Source of the DNA: Patescibacteria group bacterium
GTDB lineage: Bacteria > Patescibacteriota > Saccharimonadia > Saccharimonadales > UBA4665
DNA: 64,000 bases
NCBI GenBank assembly: GCA_030271625.1
Contig: JARXKN010000003.1
Span: 18,611-82,610, forward strand
Direction: 5' to 3'
Under the pieces are notes generated by a model. It worked only from the letters and a program-made list of their open reading frames with translations, ran no database searches and had not been told where the DNA came from. This document shows positions 40,840 to 48,413 of this stretch, piece by piece (position 1 is the stretch's first letter; the number at the start of each line of letters is the position of its first letter). The position numbers were made by a program, and so were the translations under genes.

Positions 40840-42045
40840 TTACTGCTTTACTAATACTAAGAGCTGGCGGGCGACGTATTGATCTGGTCTAAAGTAGATC
40901 AGCTCATCGTTCCCAGCGTGCTCAAAACTTACTCGATTATAGCCCAAATCGCTTATCTGGTCAACAAGGGGTAGGATTTTGAAGGCTGCCGGGGCATTTG
41001 TAGTTGCCCAAGCCGGCACTGCTAAACAGAAGCGTGTCCCCGCCGGCACCTGGCTGTGAATATTACGCAGAAACTTTTTTATAATTAGGTTACAGTCGGC
41101 CACGGTCTGAGCTAAGGCTTCAGCAGCCGGCGGCCTAGTGAATGGCTTACCTAAATAGGTCTCGCCAGCTACGTAATTAACGGGCATATCCCAGACAAAA
41201 TTAGTGGCGTCACCCTTAGCAAGTTTTGCAAAATCAGCCGGTAGGTTGAGTCGGTACTGCGTGTTAAGCCAGTCGAAGTTGAGGCCAGAGTAGTCAATCA
41301 TGCGTTGCTCAAGGTCGGTACCATAGGGCGTGTAGCCCATTAGAGCGGCTTCTTGTAGCAAAACGCCAGTGCCACAAAAAGGGTCTAAAATAATTTGACC
41401 AGCCGGCGCCGGGGCAGCGGACAGTGGCCCAACGGCTAAATTAATTAACAGCTGAGCCAATTTCGGCGGAAGCATACCAACGCGGGCATCACGCTTTGGG
41501 CGCTCGCGGTCGCGGTAGGTATAACTAGCAATATCCTGCACTTGGACGGTCTGACCGATGACAGTCCGGTCGCCATCGGTAACAATCACTAATTCCCAAC
41601 CCATCGGACCGGTCAGTTTATTGTGATGGACTTGGGCAGTATTGAGCTCTAATTCTTTGTTGGGTACTAATCTGACGGAGCGACCGGTTTTTCGAATAAC
41701 TTTTTTGAGGTTGAGACCGGTGGCTTCCAACTGGCGGATGTTGACATCAAAGCCTTGGACGCTCAGTCCGAGCGTCAGCTTACCCTCTGGAAGTTGGCTA
41801 GCGTGGCGGGGGGCGGCTTGCATAAGAAACTTTTCAACTTGGCGCCACTGAACAGTGTCTAGCTCATGGACGACACGGCAGAGCTTGGTTGCACCGCCTA
41901 AACGATTAAAGTCTATCTGAGCGGCGTCGAGCGCTACAATGACCGCTTGATCACCGATGTTAGTTAAAACGCTACTGCCGTATAGACTTTCGAGCTCGGC
42001 CAGGCCCAGCGCTGGTTGACGGCCGAGGAGTAATAAACTGTTCAT
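40840..42045 (-). CDS. TRM11/TrmG10-like tRNA (guanine-N2)-methyltransferase
   Basis: The 401-residue protein has an N-terminal THUMP-like RNA-binding region (about 60-180) and a C-terminal methyltransferase domain. The segment RERPKRDARVGMLPPKLAQLL and the cofactor motif DPFCGTGVLLQEA match archaeal TrmG10 and eukaryotic TRM11, which modify guanosine 10 or related tRNA positions. The catalytic (N/D)PPY motif is not obvious; the corresponding region reads VAGETYLG, so activity is uncertain. Leaderless promoter; followed by rpmA in the same direction. Confidence 0.82.
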   Translation of the reverse strand: MNSLLLLGRQPALGLAELESLYGSSVLTNIGDQAVIVALDAAQIDFNRLGGATKLCRVVHELDTVQWRQVEKFLMQAAPRHASQLPEGKLTLGLSVQGFDVNIRQLEATGLNLKKVIRKTGRSVRLVPNKELELNTAQVHHNKLTGPMGWELVIVTDGDRTVIGQTVQVQDIASYTYRDRERPKRDARVGMLPPKLAQLLINLAVGPLSAAPAPAGQIILDPFCGTGVLLQEAALMGYTPYGTDLEQRMIDYSGLNFDWLNTQYRLNLPADFAKLAKGDATNFVWDMPVNYVAGETYLGKPFTRPPAAEALAQTVADCNLIIKKFLRNIHSQVPAGTRFCLAVPAWATTNAPAAFKILPLVDQISDLGYNRVSFEHAGNDELIYFRPDQYVARQLLVLVKQ

Positions 42046-42052
42046 AGGCTTA

Positions 42053-42058
42053 AGTGTA
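42053..42058 (-). promoter_or_regulatory. Leaderless -10 box of the TRM11-like gene
   Basis: Minus-strand TACACT ends 7 nt before the ATG at 42045. Confidence 0.55.
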
Positions 42059-42098
42059 CCGCAAACTTGGCAGCAGTGGTAACCAGCCGCCGCAGCTG

Positions 42099-42104
42099 TA
42101 TACT
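42099..42104 (+). promoter_or_regulatory. Leaderless -10 box of the flippase-like gene
   Basis: TATACT ends 7 nt before the ATG at 42112 and decides the start. It forms a divergent leaderless pair with 42053-42058. Confidence 0.55.
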
Positions 42105-42111
42105 ATTGGAT

Positions 42112-43200
42112 ATGCACGAATCGTCCCAACCGGCTACTAAAAAGAGTCACTGGAAGTTAATTCTTAATATCGTAACAGTCTTGCTGCTGGCGTTGCTGGT
42201 CTATGGCAGCCGCGATCAATTGTCGCAAACGCTTAGTAATCTACGGCACGTCAATGGTTGGATCTTGTTGCTTCTAATACCAATTGAGGCTTTGAATTAC
42301 CACGCCCAGGCCCGCTTGTATCAACGATTATTTATGCTGGTCGGCACTCATTTTCCGTATTGGTACTTGTTTCGGACCTCGCTGGAACTAAACTTTGTGA
42401 ACCATGTGTTTCCTAGTGGTGGAGCTGCTGGGGTGTCTTATTTTGGCGTTACGGTTCGCAAGGGCAAAGAAGTATCCGGTGGCAAGGCAACGTTGGTGCA
42501 CGTCATTAAATTGGCGGCTACCTTTACCTCGTTAGAAATAATTATTGCTTTTGGGTTATTGTGTTTGGCAATTGGCAACCGCGTGAATGGCTTGCTCTTA
42601 CTTGTAACGGCTTCGTTATCGACGATTGTATTGCTGGTAACAGCAGCCGTGCCGTATGTGATTGGTTCTAAACAACGGACCAATAGTCTGCTGACTAATT
42701 CGACGGTACTGATAAACCGGCTGATTCATATCGTTCGGCCGGGTAGCCCGGAAACAATCAATATGACGGCTGCGAAAGATGCTTTTACCGAATTCCACGA
42801 AAATTATCAACAGCTAAAAAGTCGTTGGCGTGAACTCCGAGTGCCATTTATTTATGCCTTATTGGCTAACCTAACTGAAGTTGCGGCGCTGTATGTTGTC
42901 TATGTCGCCTTCGGCAAGTACGTTAATATCGGGGCGGTAATTATTGCTTACTCAGTGGCTAACTTTGCCGGCCTAGTCTCGGTACTACCTGGCGGAGTTG
43001 GTATCTATGAGGCCCTCATGACGGCCGTCATGGCCAGTGCTGGTGTGGCGCCAGGCGTTAGCTTACCGGTAACCGTCATGTACCGGGTAGTGAATACGGC
43101 CATCCAAGTACCTCCCGGCTATTTCCTATACCAACGTAGTTTGCGGCGCAAAAATGCTGAAGCCGCCAGCGCCCGGTTAGAAGCTTCGCATGGCGCCTGA
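42112..43200 (+). CDS. Flippase-like integral membrane protein (LPG synthase TM domain family)
   Basis: About 362 residues with roughly eight membrane helices, typical of the UPF0104/YbhN/AglD family (LPG_synthase_TM). Conserved features visible are the FVNHVFPSGGAAGVSYF segment near residue 105 and PGGVGIYEALMTAVM in the C-terminal part. Family members include the membrane half of MprF and are thought to flip or transfer lipid-linked groups. The start ATG 42112 fits the leaderless box; the frame is open further upstream. It overlaps xseA by 11 nt. Confidence 0.85.
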   Translation: MHESSQPATKKSHWKLILNIVTVLLLALLVYGSRDQLSQTLSNLRHVNGWILLLLIPIEALNYHAQARLYQRLFMLVGTHFPYWYLFRTSLELNFVNHVFPSGGAAGVSYFGVTVRKGKEVSGGKATLVHVIKLAATFTSLEIIIAFGLLCLAIGNRVNGLLLLVTASLSTIVLLVTAAVPYVIGSKQRTNSLLTNSTVLINRLIHIVRPGSPETINMTAAKDAFTEFHENYQQLKSRWRELRVPFIYALLANLTEVAALYVVYVAFGKYVNIGAVIIAYSVANFAGLVSVLPGGVGIYEALMTAVMASAGVAPGVSLPVTVMYRVVNTAIQVPPGYFLYQRSLRRKNAEAASARLEASHGA

Positions 43201-44302
43201 TGCTAACGACTTAAGCTTGGGCGTTACCGAATTTGTAACGCTGTTAAACCAGACGTTTGATTTTGCGTACCCCAGCCTGCTGATTACCGGCGAACTGGCA
43301 AACTTACGAATCAGTAAGAACAAGTGGGTCTATTTTGACCTGAAGGATGAGTCCTCGAGTGTTAAATTCTTTGGTACCGTTTATCAATTACCTGGTCCAC
43401 TAGAAGATGGCATGCTGCTAAAAGTGCGCGGTGCACCACGCTTGCACAATTTATATGGTTTTAGTGTGACTGTGCAGTCAATGCAGCCGGCTGGAGAGGG
43501 AACGATTAAGCGCGCCGCCGAGCTATTACAGGCTAAACTACAGACCGAAGGCTTATTTGATACCAGTCGAAAACGAGCGCTACCGTACCCGCCGCAAACT
43601 GTTGGCTTAATCACTTCCGGTCAGTCAGCAGCTTACGCTGATTTTGTAAAAATTATTAATGCCCGCTGGTCTGGACTAACTATTTCGCATATCGATGTCC
43701 AAGTGCAGGGTGAAGCAGCGCCGTTACAAATTGTATCGGCCATCGAGCAGTGTAACGCCCTCGCTGAACCGCCAGAGGTCTTAGTGCTTATCCGCGGGGG
43801 CGGTAGTGCCGAGGACCTGGCGGCTTTTAGCACCGAACAAGTTACCCGGGCTGTAGCGGCCAGCCGTATCCCCACCTTAGTAGCGATTGGTCACGAAATC
43901 GACCTGAGTTTAGCGGAGCTGGCCGCCGACCAGCGAGCTAGTACACCCAGTAACGCTGCCGAGCTTTTGGTGCCTGACCGCCGAACCGTCTTGAGTCAAT
44001 TGGCAGTTGCTCGGCAGCAGCTGAGTCATCAAAGCAACCAATTACTGCAGCAAGCCCACCAAGACCTAGTAGTCGTAACCGCAAGCTTGCAGGCCTTAGC
44101 ACTCCAAAAAGTCGCCCAGCAGCGACAACATGTACAGGCCGCCCAGCAGCTGCTAGCCGCCTTTAATCCGGTCTTTATCTTACAGCGAGGCTACGCGATT
44201 GTCCGCCAAAACGGCCACGTAATCCGCAGTACCGCGGCCTATGACCGACGCCAACCAACCAGCCTTACCATGCAAGACGGCACCATAGAAATAAGCAATT
44301 AA
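43190..44302 (+). CDS. xseA: Exodeoxyribonuclease VII large subunit
   Basis: The 370-residue protein has the N-terminal OB domain (ITGELANLRISKNKWVYFDLKD) and the catalytic region with VGLITSGQSAAYADF and VLIRGGGSAEDLAAF. A coiled-coil segment (about 260-330) binds the small subunits. ExoVII degrades single-stranded DNA from both ends in repair and recombination. It is slightly shorter than the E. coli protein. xseB follows 10 nt later. Confidence 0.95.
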   Translation: MAPDANDLSLGVTEFVTLLNQTFDFAYPSLLITGELANLRISKNKWVYFDLKDESSSVKFFGTVYQLPGPLEDGMLLKVRGAPRLHNLYGFSVTVQSMQPAGEGTIKRAAELLQAKLQTEGLFDTSRKRALPYPPQTVGLITSGQSAAYADFVKIINARWSGLTISHIDVQVQGEAAPLQIVSAIEQCNALAEPPEVLVLIRGGGSAEDLAAFSTEQVTRAVAASRIPTLVAIGHEIDLSLAELAADQRASTPSNAAELLVPDRRTVLSQLAVARQQLSHQSNQLLQQAHQDLVVVTASLQALALQKVAQQRQHVQAAQQLLAAFNPVFILQRGYAIVRQNGHVIRSTAAYDRRQPTSLTMQDGTIEISN

Positions 44303-44312
44303 GGAGATAATA

Positions 44313-44519
44313 ATGGCCACCAGCAAATCCAAAGCAGTAAATTACCAGCAATTAAAAGCCGAGCTTGATGCCGTCCTCGAAACGTTGCAGCAGCCAGACA
44401 CCGACGTCGACGCCGCCGTAGCTGGCTACGAACGGGGACTGACCCTGATACATCAACTAGAGTCGTATCTACAAACTGCCGAAAATCACATTAAACAATT
44501 GCCAACGCAGCAGGGTTAA
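44313..44519 (+). CDS. xseB: Exodeoxyribonuclease VII small subunit
   Basis: The 68-residue helical protein contains YQQLKAELDAVLETLQQPD and YERGLTLIHQLESYLQTAE, the two-helix hairpin of XseB. Several copies bind the large subunit. AAGGAGATAATA before the ATG is a strong ribosome binding site. The downstream methyltransferase frame opens within its last codons. Confidence 0.93.
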   Translation: MATSKSKAVNYQQLKAELDAVLETLQQPDTDVDAAVAGYERGLTLIHQLESYLQTAENHIKQLPTQQG

Positions 44520-44551
44520 TCATTTACCTCCTGAGTATCATCGGAATTTTA

Positions 44552-45007
44552 GTGCTGGTATGCTTTGCCGGCGTATTGCTGGTGGGTGCGCCCTACCTGC
44601 CAACGCTGTCTCCCCAAGTGTCGGCCGCTCTCACGCTGGCTGATTTGCAACCAGGCCAAACCTTATTAGAACTCGGCTGCGGGGACGGGAAGGTAGTACT
44701 AGCTGCCGCCAAAGCCGGCTATACCGTTATTGGCTACGAGCTCAATCCGCTGATGGCGGCCGTTGCCTGGCTTAGAACTCGTCGGTACGGAAAACAAGTT
44801 CAAATTCGCTGTGCTAATTTTTGGCAGCCTAACTGGCCACCGGCCGACGCTATCTTCGTCTTCTTGCTGCCAAAATATATGACAAAGCTGGATAATAAAG
44901 TTATGCAACAATACCCTAAGGGCGTCAAAGTTATTAGTTTTGCCTTCCGTATACCTAACCGGGAGCCCAAAAATACTTTGAACGGGGTGTTCTTATATAA
45001 ATACTAA
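44552..45007 (+). CDS. Membrane-anchored FAM173/ATPSCKMT-like protein methyltransferase
   Basis: At least 151 residues from GTG 44552. An SAM-binding motif LLELGCGDGKVVLAAAKAG is followed by GYELNP, and a later FVFLLPKYM and VISFAFRIP, an arrangement typical of FAM173-type protein-lysine methyltransferases. An N-terminal membrane helix precedes the domain. The frame is open upstream to 44495 and the hydrophobic stretch starts around 44522, so a longer form starting at a non-standard codon (ATT) would give a complete membrane helix; the true start is uncertain. Substrate unknown. Confidence 0.75.
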   Translation: MLVCFAGVLLVGAPYLPTLSPQVSAALTLADLQPGQTLLELGCGDGKVVLAAAKAGYTVIGYELNPLMAAVAWLRTRRYGKQVQIRCANFWQPNWPPADAIFVFLLPKYMTKLDNKVMQQYPKGVKVISFAFRIPNREPKNTLNGVFLYKY

Positions 45008-45039
45008 GCTTCTACCTTGCGTAGGCCGGTAATCTCCGC

Positions 45040-45045
45040 TACGAT
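45040..45045 (+). promoter_or_regulatory. Leaderless -10 box of the 45052 gene
   Basis: TACGAT ends 6 nt before the ATG at 45052. Confidence 0.4.
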
Positions 45046-45051
45046 TAACCT

Positions 45052-45717
45052 ATGATTAAGCATGACCAGAATGGCTCTCTCAATAGCCTGCTTGTGCCGT
45101 TAATAGTGGTGACGCTATTTTTTGTGGGCAGCGCTAGCTTTGCCGCCTGGGCTTTTGCCAGTCGACAAGACTACAAAACTAATACAGATGAAAAGATTGC
45201 CAGTGCCGTTACGCTGGCTCGCCAAAATGAGAGTACTCTCAAAGATAAGCAATTTGCGGAGGTCGAGAAGAATCCATTACGAGCTTACACCGGTCCCCAA
45301 GCTTACGGCAGTTTAGTTATTAAATTCCCCAAGACCTGGAGCGCCTATGTTGACGATACCGGTAACGGCAGTAGTGTCGTTGACGGCTACTTTCACCCTG
45401 GAGCGGTACCGTCGCTTACCAGTCCTAGCTCAACCTTCGCCTTACGGGTGCAGGTGCTTAGCCAGAGTTACACCAGCGTTGTAACCTCGTTTAAGGGAGC
45501 AGAACAGTTAAAGAAGGCGAGTGTTGCACCGTACGCGCTGCCACTTGTGCCCAGTGTTGTTGGCGTTAGAGTCGACGGTGCTATTAAACCGAATAAGACG
45601 GGCAGCATGATCGTGTTACCGCTGCGTGACAAGACAATCGAAATTTCCACCGAGGGCGGGGAGTTTGGCGCTGACTTCACAAATAACATCTTGCCTAACG
45701 TCAGTTTCTCGCCGTAA
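45052..45717 (+). CDS. Hypothetical single-pass membrane protein (221 aa)
   Basis: The 221-residue protein has one N-terminal membrane helix (about 14-37) and an external domain with a beta-rich pattern (AYGSLVIKFPKTWSAYVDD). The external part resembles the soluble domain of the protein at 281-985 in style (single anchor, PsbP-like fold possible), but I cannot demonstrate homology by eye. Function unknown. The next gene has its own promoter. Confidence 0.72.
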   Translation: MIKHDQNGSLNSLLVPLIVVTLFFVGSASFAAWAFASRQDYKTNTDEKIASAVTLARQNESTLKDKQFAEVEKNPLRAYTGPQAYGSLVIKFPKTWSAYVDDTGNGSSVVDGYFHPGAVPSLTSPSSTFALRVQVLSQSYTSVVTSFKGAEQLKKASVAPYALPLVPSVVGVRVDGAIKPNKTGSMIVLPLRDKTIEISTEGGEFGADFTNNILPNVSFSP

Positions 45718-45749
45718 TTCTGTTTCTGGCATTTCGTTGTAAAAAACGG

Positions 45750-45778
45750 TTGCCAAAAAAATGCCAGCTGGGTATACT
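45750..45778 (+). promoter_or_regulatory. Promoter of the winged-helix gene
   Basis: TTGCCA at 45750-45755 and TATACT at 45773-45778 with a 17-bp spacer, followed by a 35-nt leader with an AAGGAAC ribosome binding site. Confidence 0.65.
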
Positions 45779-45813
45779 AAATATACGTTGTTGGAACGAC
45801 AATAAAGGAACTT

Positions 45814-46101
45814 ATGCTTGATATATTTATTACATCCCGAGTACGTCGCAAGATCATTGTTATCTATGCAAAATACCCCGACTTTAAGACGCACGTCCGT
45901 GGTCTCGCTAAACTTATTAAAGAAGATGCCGGTAACATCCAGCGCGAGTTAAAGCGACTTGAAAAAGTTGGCTTTCTAATCAGTGAACGCCAGGGCAACA
46001 CTAAGGTCTATTCGACAAACAAGCAGTTCCCAATCTTTAAAGAATTACAAAGTATCGTTCTTAAATCGCAACGACCAACCCAGAAACGTGTCACTGGCTA
46101 A
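45814..46101 (+). CDS. Small winged-helix transcriptional regulator
   Basis: The 95-residue protein is a single winged helix-turn-helix domain: RVRRKIIVIYAKYPDFKTHVRGLAKLI, a recognition helix NIQRELKRLEKVGFLI and a wing with QGNTKVYSTNKQFPIF. This resembles ArsR-like or MarR-like domains, in particular those found beside nucleotidyltransferases. No metal-binding cysteines are present. An inverted repeat in the rpsU promoter immediately downstream is a candidate target. Confidence 0.8.
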   Translation: MLDIFITSRVRRKIIVIYAKYPDFKTHVRGLAKLIKEDAGNIQRELKRLEKVGFLISERQGNTKVYSTNKQFPIFKELQSIVLKSQRPTQKRVTG

Positions 46102-46108
46102 AATTACA

Positions 46109-46141
46109 CAACAGATGGGGTTGCAAAACTAACCTCTGTTG
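46109..46141. promoter_or_regulatory. Inverted repeat overlapping the rpsU promoter
   Basis: CAACAGA (46109-46115)/TCTGTTG (46135-46141) and the inner GGTT/AACC form an interrupted palindrome covering the rpsU -35 element. No T tract follows, so an operator or attenuator is more likely than a terminator. Confidence 0.45.
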
Positions 46142-46149
46142 TATACAAT
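46121..46149 (+). promoter_or_regulatory. Leaderless promoter of rpsU
   Basis: TTGCAA at 46121-46126 and TACAAT at 46144-46149 with a 17-bp spacer end 9 nt before the ATG at 46159. Confidence 0.65.
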
Positions 46150-46158
46150 TACTTCCTG

Positions 46159-46374
46159 ATGATACAAGTAACCCGCAAAGATTCTAAAGAATCACTAGAA
46201 AACCTACTGCGCCGCTTTAACCGCAAAGTGCAGCAGTCTGGTGCTATTGCCGTCGTAAAGCAAAAGCAATACTTCGAGAAGCCGATTAGTAAGCGCGAGC
46301 GCCGTACAAAAGCGATTATTCGCCAAGAACGCAAAGCAATCAAACTTCGCAAAATCAAACTAGGCCAACGCTAG
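46159..46374 (+). CDS. rpsU: 30S ribosomal protein S21
   Basis: The 71-residue basic protein matches bS21 with ENLLRRFNRKVQQSGAI, the YFEKP motif and SKRERRTKA. S21 sits near the anti-Shine-Dalgarno end of 16S rRNA and influences initiation. That its mRNA seems to be leaderless is notable. The order rpsU-yqeY is widespread in bacteria, and the two genes are 9 nt apart. Confidence 0.95.
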   Translation: MIQVTRKDSKESLENLLRRFNRKVQQSGAIAVVKQKQYFEKPISKRERRTKAIIRQERKAIKLRKIKLGQR

Positions 46375-46383
46375 TAGACCACC

Positions 46384-46830
46384 ATGATTGAAACGCAACT
46401 TGAGCAGGATATCAAGACTGCTTTGTTAGCTGGTGATAAAGACCGTGTCCTGACCCTAAGGATGCTCAAGAGCGCTGTCTTAAGCGCCAAAGTTGCCGGC
46501 GGTTCTCGCGATAGCATTATGCCTGATGCCGAGGTGGTTGCCTTATTTAGCAAAGAAGCTAAAAAACGCCAAGAAAGCGCCGAACTCTATAAGCAGGGCG
46601 GCAACGATTTCAAAGCCGAAGCCGAACTGGCCGAGAAAGCCTTAATTGAGACCTATTTGCCGGCCCAGCTGAGCGAAGCCGAAGTAATAACGGTCGTCGA
46701 GGCAGTAATTGCTGATTTAGGCGACACGGCGGCGATGGGCCCAGTGATTGGCCAGGTTAAAGCTAAAACTAATGGTGCTGCCGACGGCGCACTAATTGCC
46801 AAACTAGTTAAGGAGAAGCTAGCAAAATGA
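46384..46830 (+). CDS. yqeY: GatB/YqeY domain protein
   Basis: The 148-residue protein has the YqeY layout: N-terminal helices with LTLRMLKSAVLSAKVAGG and the C-terminal helical domain related to the tail of GatB (TAAMGPVIGQVKAKTNGAADG...). GatB-like tails bind tRNA; the role of stand-alone YqeY is not established. It begins 9 nt after rpsU without a clear ribosome binding site and overlaps adk by 4 nt. Confidence 0.93.
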   Translation: MIETQLEQDIKTALLAGDKDRVLTLRMLKSAVLSAKVAGGSRDSIMPDAEVVALFSKEAKKRQESAELYKQGGNDFKAEAELAEKALIETYLPAQLSEAEVITVVEAVIADLGDTAAMGPVIGQVKAKTNGAADGALIAKLVKEKLAK

Positions 46831-47369
46831 TCATATTAATGGGTGTGGCCGGAGCCGGTAAAAGTATGCAAGGGCGCTTATTTGCCGACGAACATGGTTA
46901 TGCGTGGATCTCGACTGGCGAATTATTCCGTGTCCTAGTGACCGGCGAGCGCCGCGCCGAGATGCTAGAAGGTAAATTGCTCAGCGATACAGAAGTTATT
47001 GAACTAGTTGATCGGACCTTAAAACTAATTGACCTCAAAGAAGAGTTCCTTCTAGACGGTTTTCCTCGTACCAAAGTCCAGACCGACTGGCTACTCAAAG
47101 AAGTTAAGCAGGGTCGTCTAAAATTAACAGCTGTCTTTAATCTGACGGCCTCACGCACCGTTGTTAAAAAGCGTTTACTAGCCCGTGGGCGCCAGGATGA
47201 TACCGAAAAAGCCATTGAGAACCGTTTCACGGAATACGAAACTATGACTATGCCGATTGTCGATTATCTTCGTGAAGCTGGTTCTCCGGTGTACGACATC
47301 GATGCCGACCAAGACCCAATTACGGTGCACGATCAAATTATGACCCTTATTAGCGAACAGGACGCTTAG
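46827..47369 (+). CDS. adk: Adenylate kinase
   Basis: The 180-residue kinase has the P-loop GVAGAGKS, the NMP-binding segment STGELFRVLV, the core motif FLLDGFPRT and the arginine-rich LLARGRQDD lid region. The lid is the short type without a zinc-binding Cys cluster. It interconverts ATP, AMP and ADP. P-loop variant GVAGAGKS (usually GPPGAGKG/T) is somewhat unusual. It overlaps yqeY by 4 nt and is followed by map after 3 nt, the adk-map pair usually found in the spc ribosomal operon next to secY. Confidence 0.9.
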   Translation: MIILMGVAGAGKSMQGRLFADEHGYAWISTGELFRVLVTGERRAEMLEGKLLSDTEVIELVDRTLKLIDLKEEFLLDGFPRTKVQTDWLLKEVKQGRLKLTAVFNLTASRTVVKKRLLARGRQDDTEKAIENRFTEYETMTMPIVDYLREAGSPVYDIDADQDPITVHDQIMTLISEQDA

Positions 47370-47372
47370 CGC

Positions 47373-48128
47373 GTGCAAACCAAAGTTAAAACCGCCAGCG
47401 AAATAGCAGCTATGCGCGAGAGTGGCCGAATGCTCGGTACGGTCTTAAATATTTTGGTGAAGCAAGCGGCAGTCGGCATGACTACCCAAGAACTAAATGA
47501 TATTGCCGCCGCCGAACTAAAAAAACTTGGTGGTAAGCCTAGCTTTTTAGGCTACCAAGACTTTCCGGCTGAATTATGTGTGTCGCTGAACGAAGAAGTT
47601 GTCCATGGCATCCCCAGTTCCAAACGCATCATAGCCGATGGCGATATTGTGTCGATGGATTTCGGGGTAACGTATAAAAATATGATTACTGATGCCGCCC
47701 GCAGCGTCATCGTTGGCACGCCCAAGCAACGACGCCACGTTGAGCTGGTGGAGCGTACTCTAGCCTCACTCGATGCTGGCATCTTCAGTGTTCACAACCA
47801 GGTTAGGACCGGCGACATTGGCGCCAGTGTCCAAGCAGTGCTCGATAAATTTCATTACGGCATTGTGCGCGACTTGGTGGGCCACGGGGTAGGGCACTAC
47901 TTGCACGAAGACCCTAACATCCCGAACTATGGTCGACGTAACACTGGTCCGTGGCTGGAAACTGGCATGACCATTGCCGTCGAACCAATGGCCACCCTCG
48001 GTACTGATCGTGTCAACATAGCTGAAGACGGTTGGACCATCGTCACGGCCGACAAATCCTGGTCAGCCCACTTTGAAGACACCGTCTTGATAACTGATGA
48101 CGGCTACGAAGTTCTTACACGGGTTTAG
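47373..48128 (+). CDS. map: Methionine aminopeptidase, type I
   Basis: The 251-residue enzyme removes the initiator methionine. Metal ligands are visible in SMDFGVTYKNMITDAARS (two Asp), VGHGVGHYLHEDP (His) and GMTIAVEP (Glu), plus a final Glu in HFEDTVLIT. No N-terminal SH3-binding or zinc extension. Start is GTG at 47373, 3 nt after adk. The structured region 48130-48390 begins right after its stop codon. Confidence 0.97.
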   Translation: MQTKVKTASEIAAMRESGRMLGTVLNILVKQAAVGMTTQELNDIAAAELKKLGGKPSFLGYQDFPAELCVSLNEEVVHGIPSSKRIIADGDIVSMDFGVTYKNMITDAARSVIVGTPKQRRHVELVERTLASLDAGIFSVHNQVRTGDIGASVQAVLDKFHYGIVRDLVGHGVGHYLHEDPNIPNYGRRNTGPWLETGMTIAVEPMATLGTDRVNIAEDGWTIVTADKSWSAHFEDTVLITDDGYEVLTRV

Positions 48129-48129
48129 T

Positions 48130-48390
48130 CGTTCTCTGAAGCAGGATTATTCCATTGCAGGTACCGCTTTCGGGCCGGCATTGGCCGAGCCCGGCGCTAG
48201 CATAAGTACCGGCAACAGAATAATCCTACTTCAGCACAATCCTCCTAAAACCTACGTGGCAATCAGGGATAGAAATTCTGCAGGAGTAAGCTAGCGCCAC
48301 GGGCTAAGCAAAGCTTACCCGTAAAGCGCTCCGAAAGAATTTGCTGTGCCTGACTTGCCGATACACTCTCATCCCTTGCTATCAGGGAAG
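48130..48390 (-). ncRNA. Candidate structured non-coding RNA between map and ftsA
   Basis: No coding frame of credible length. Domain A: 48136-48152 pairs with 48218-48234 (17 positions, one C/A mismatch), then TTGC/GCAA, GGTAC/GTACC and a GC-rich apical hairpin 48171-48193 with an ATTG loop. Domain B: 48258-48267 pairs with 48349-48359 (one bulge), then AAATTC/GAATTT, GGAG/CTCC and an apical hairpin 48299-48322. A small hairpin C lies at 48372-48388. Nine bases in A (48193-48201) are complementary to nine in B (48290-48298). The C/A mismatch becomes G-U on the minus strand, which mildly favours that strand; a TATAAC box at about 48399-48404 on the minus strand overlaps the ftsA -10. It does not match tmRNA, RNase P or SRP RNA signatures. 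Strand and class are uncertain. Confidence 0.6.
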
Positions 48391-48399
48391 CAAAAGCGT

Positions 48400-48405
48400 T
48401 ATACT
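48400..48405 (+). promoter_or_regulatory. Leaderless -10 box of ftsA
   Basis: TATACT ends 8 nt before the ATG at 48414. Read on the other strand, the same bases give a TATAAC-like -10 facing the structured RNA region. Confidence 0.6.
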
Positions 48406-48413
48406 GGGGTCAT

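Noticed and set aside
42067..42111. Upstream TTG start of the flippase-like gene
   Set aside because: It would precede the -10 box at 42099-42104; ATG 42112 is preferred.
48130..48390. RNase P RNA, tmRNA, SRP RNA or 6S RNA
   Set aside because: The conserved core motifs of RNase P (such as GAGGAAAGUCC and ACAGAA), the tRNA-like ends of tmRNA and the SRP apical loop are missing, and the two ends of the region do not pair as in 6S RNA.
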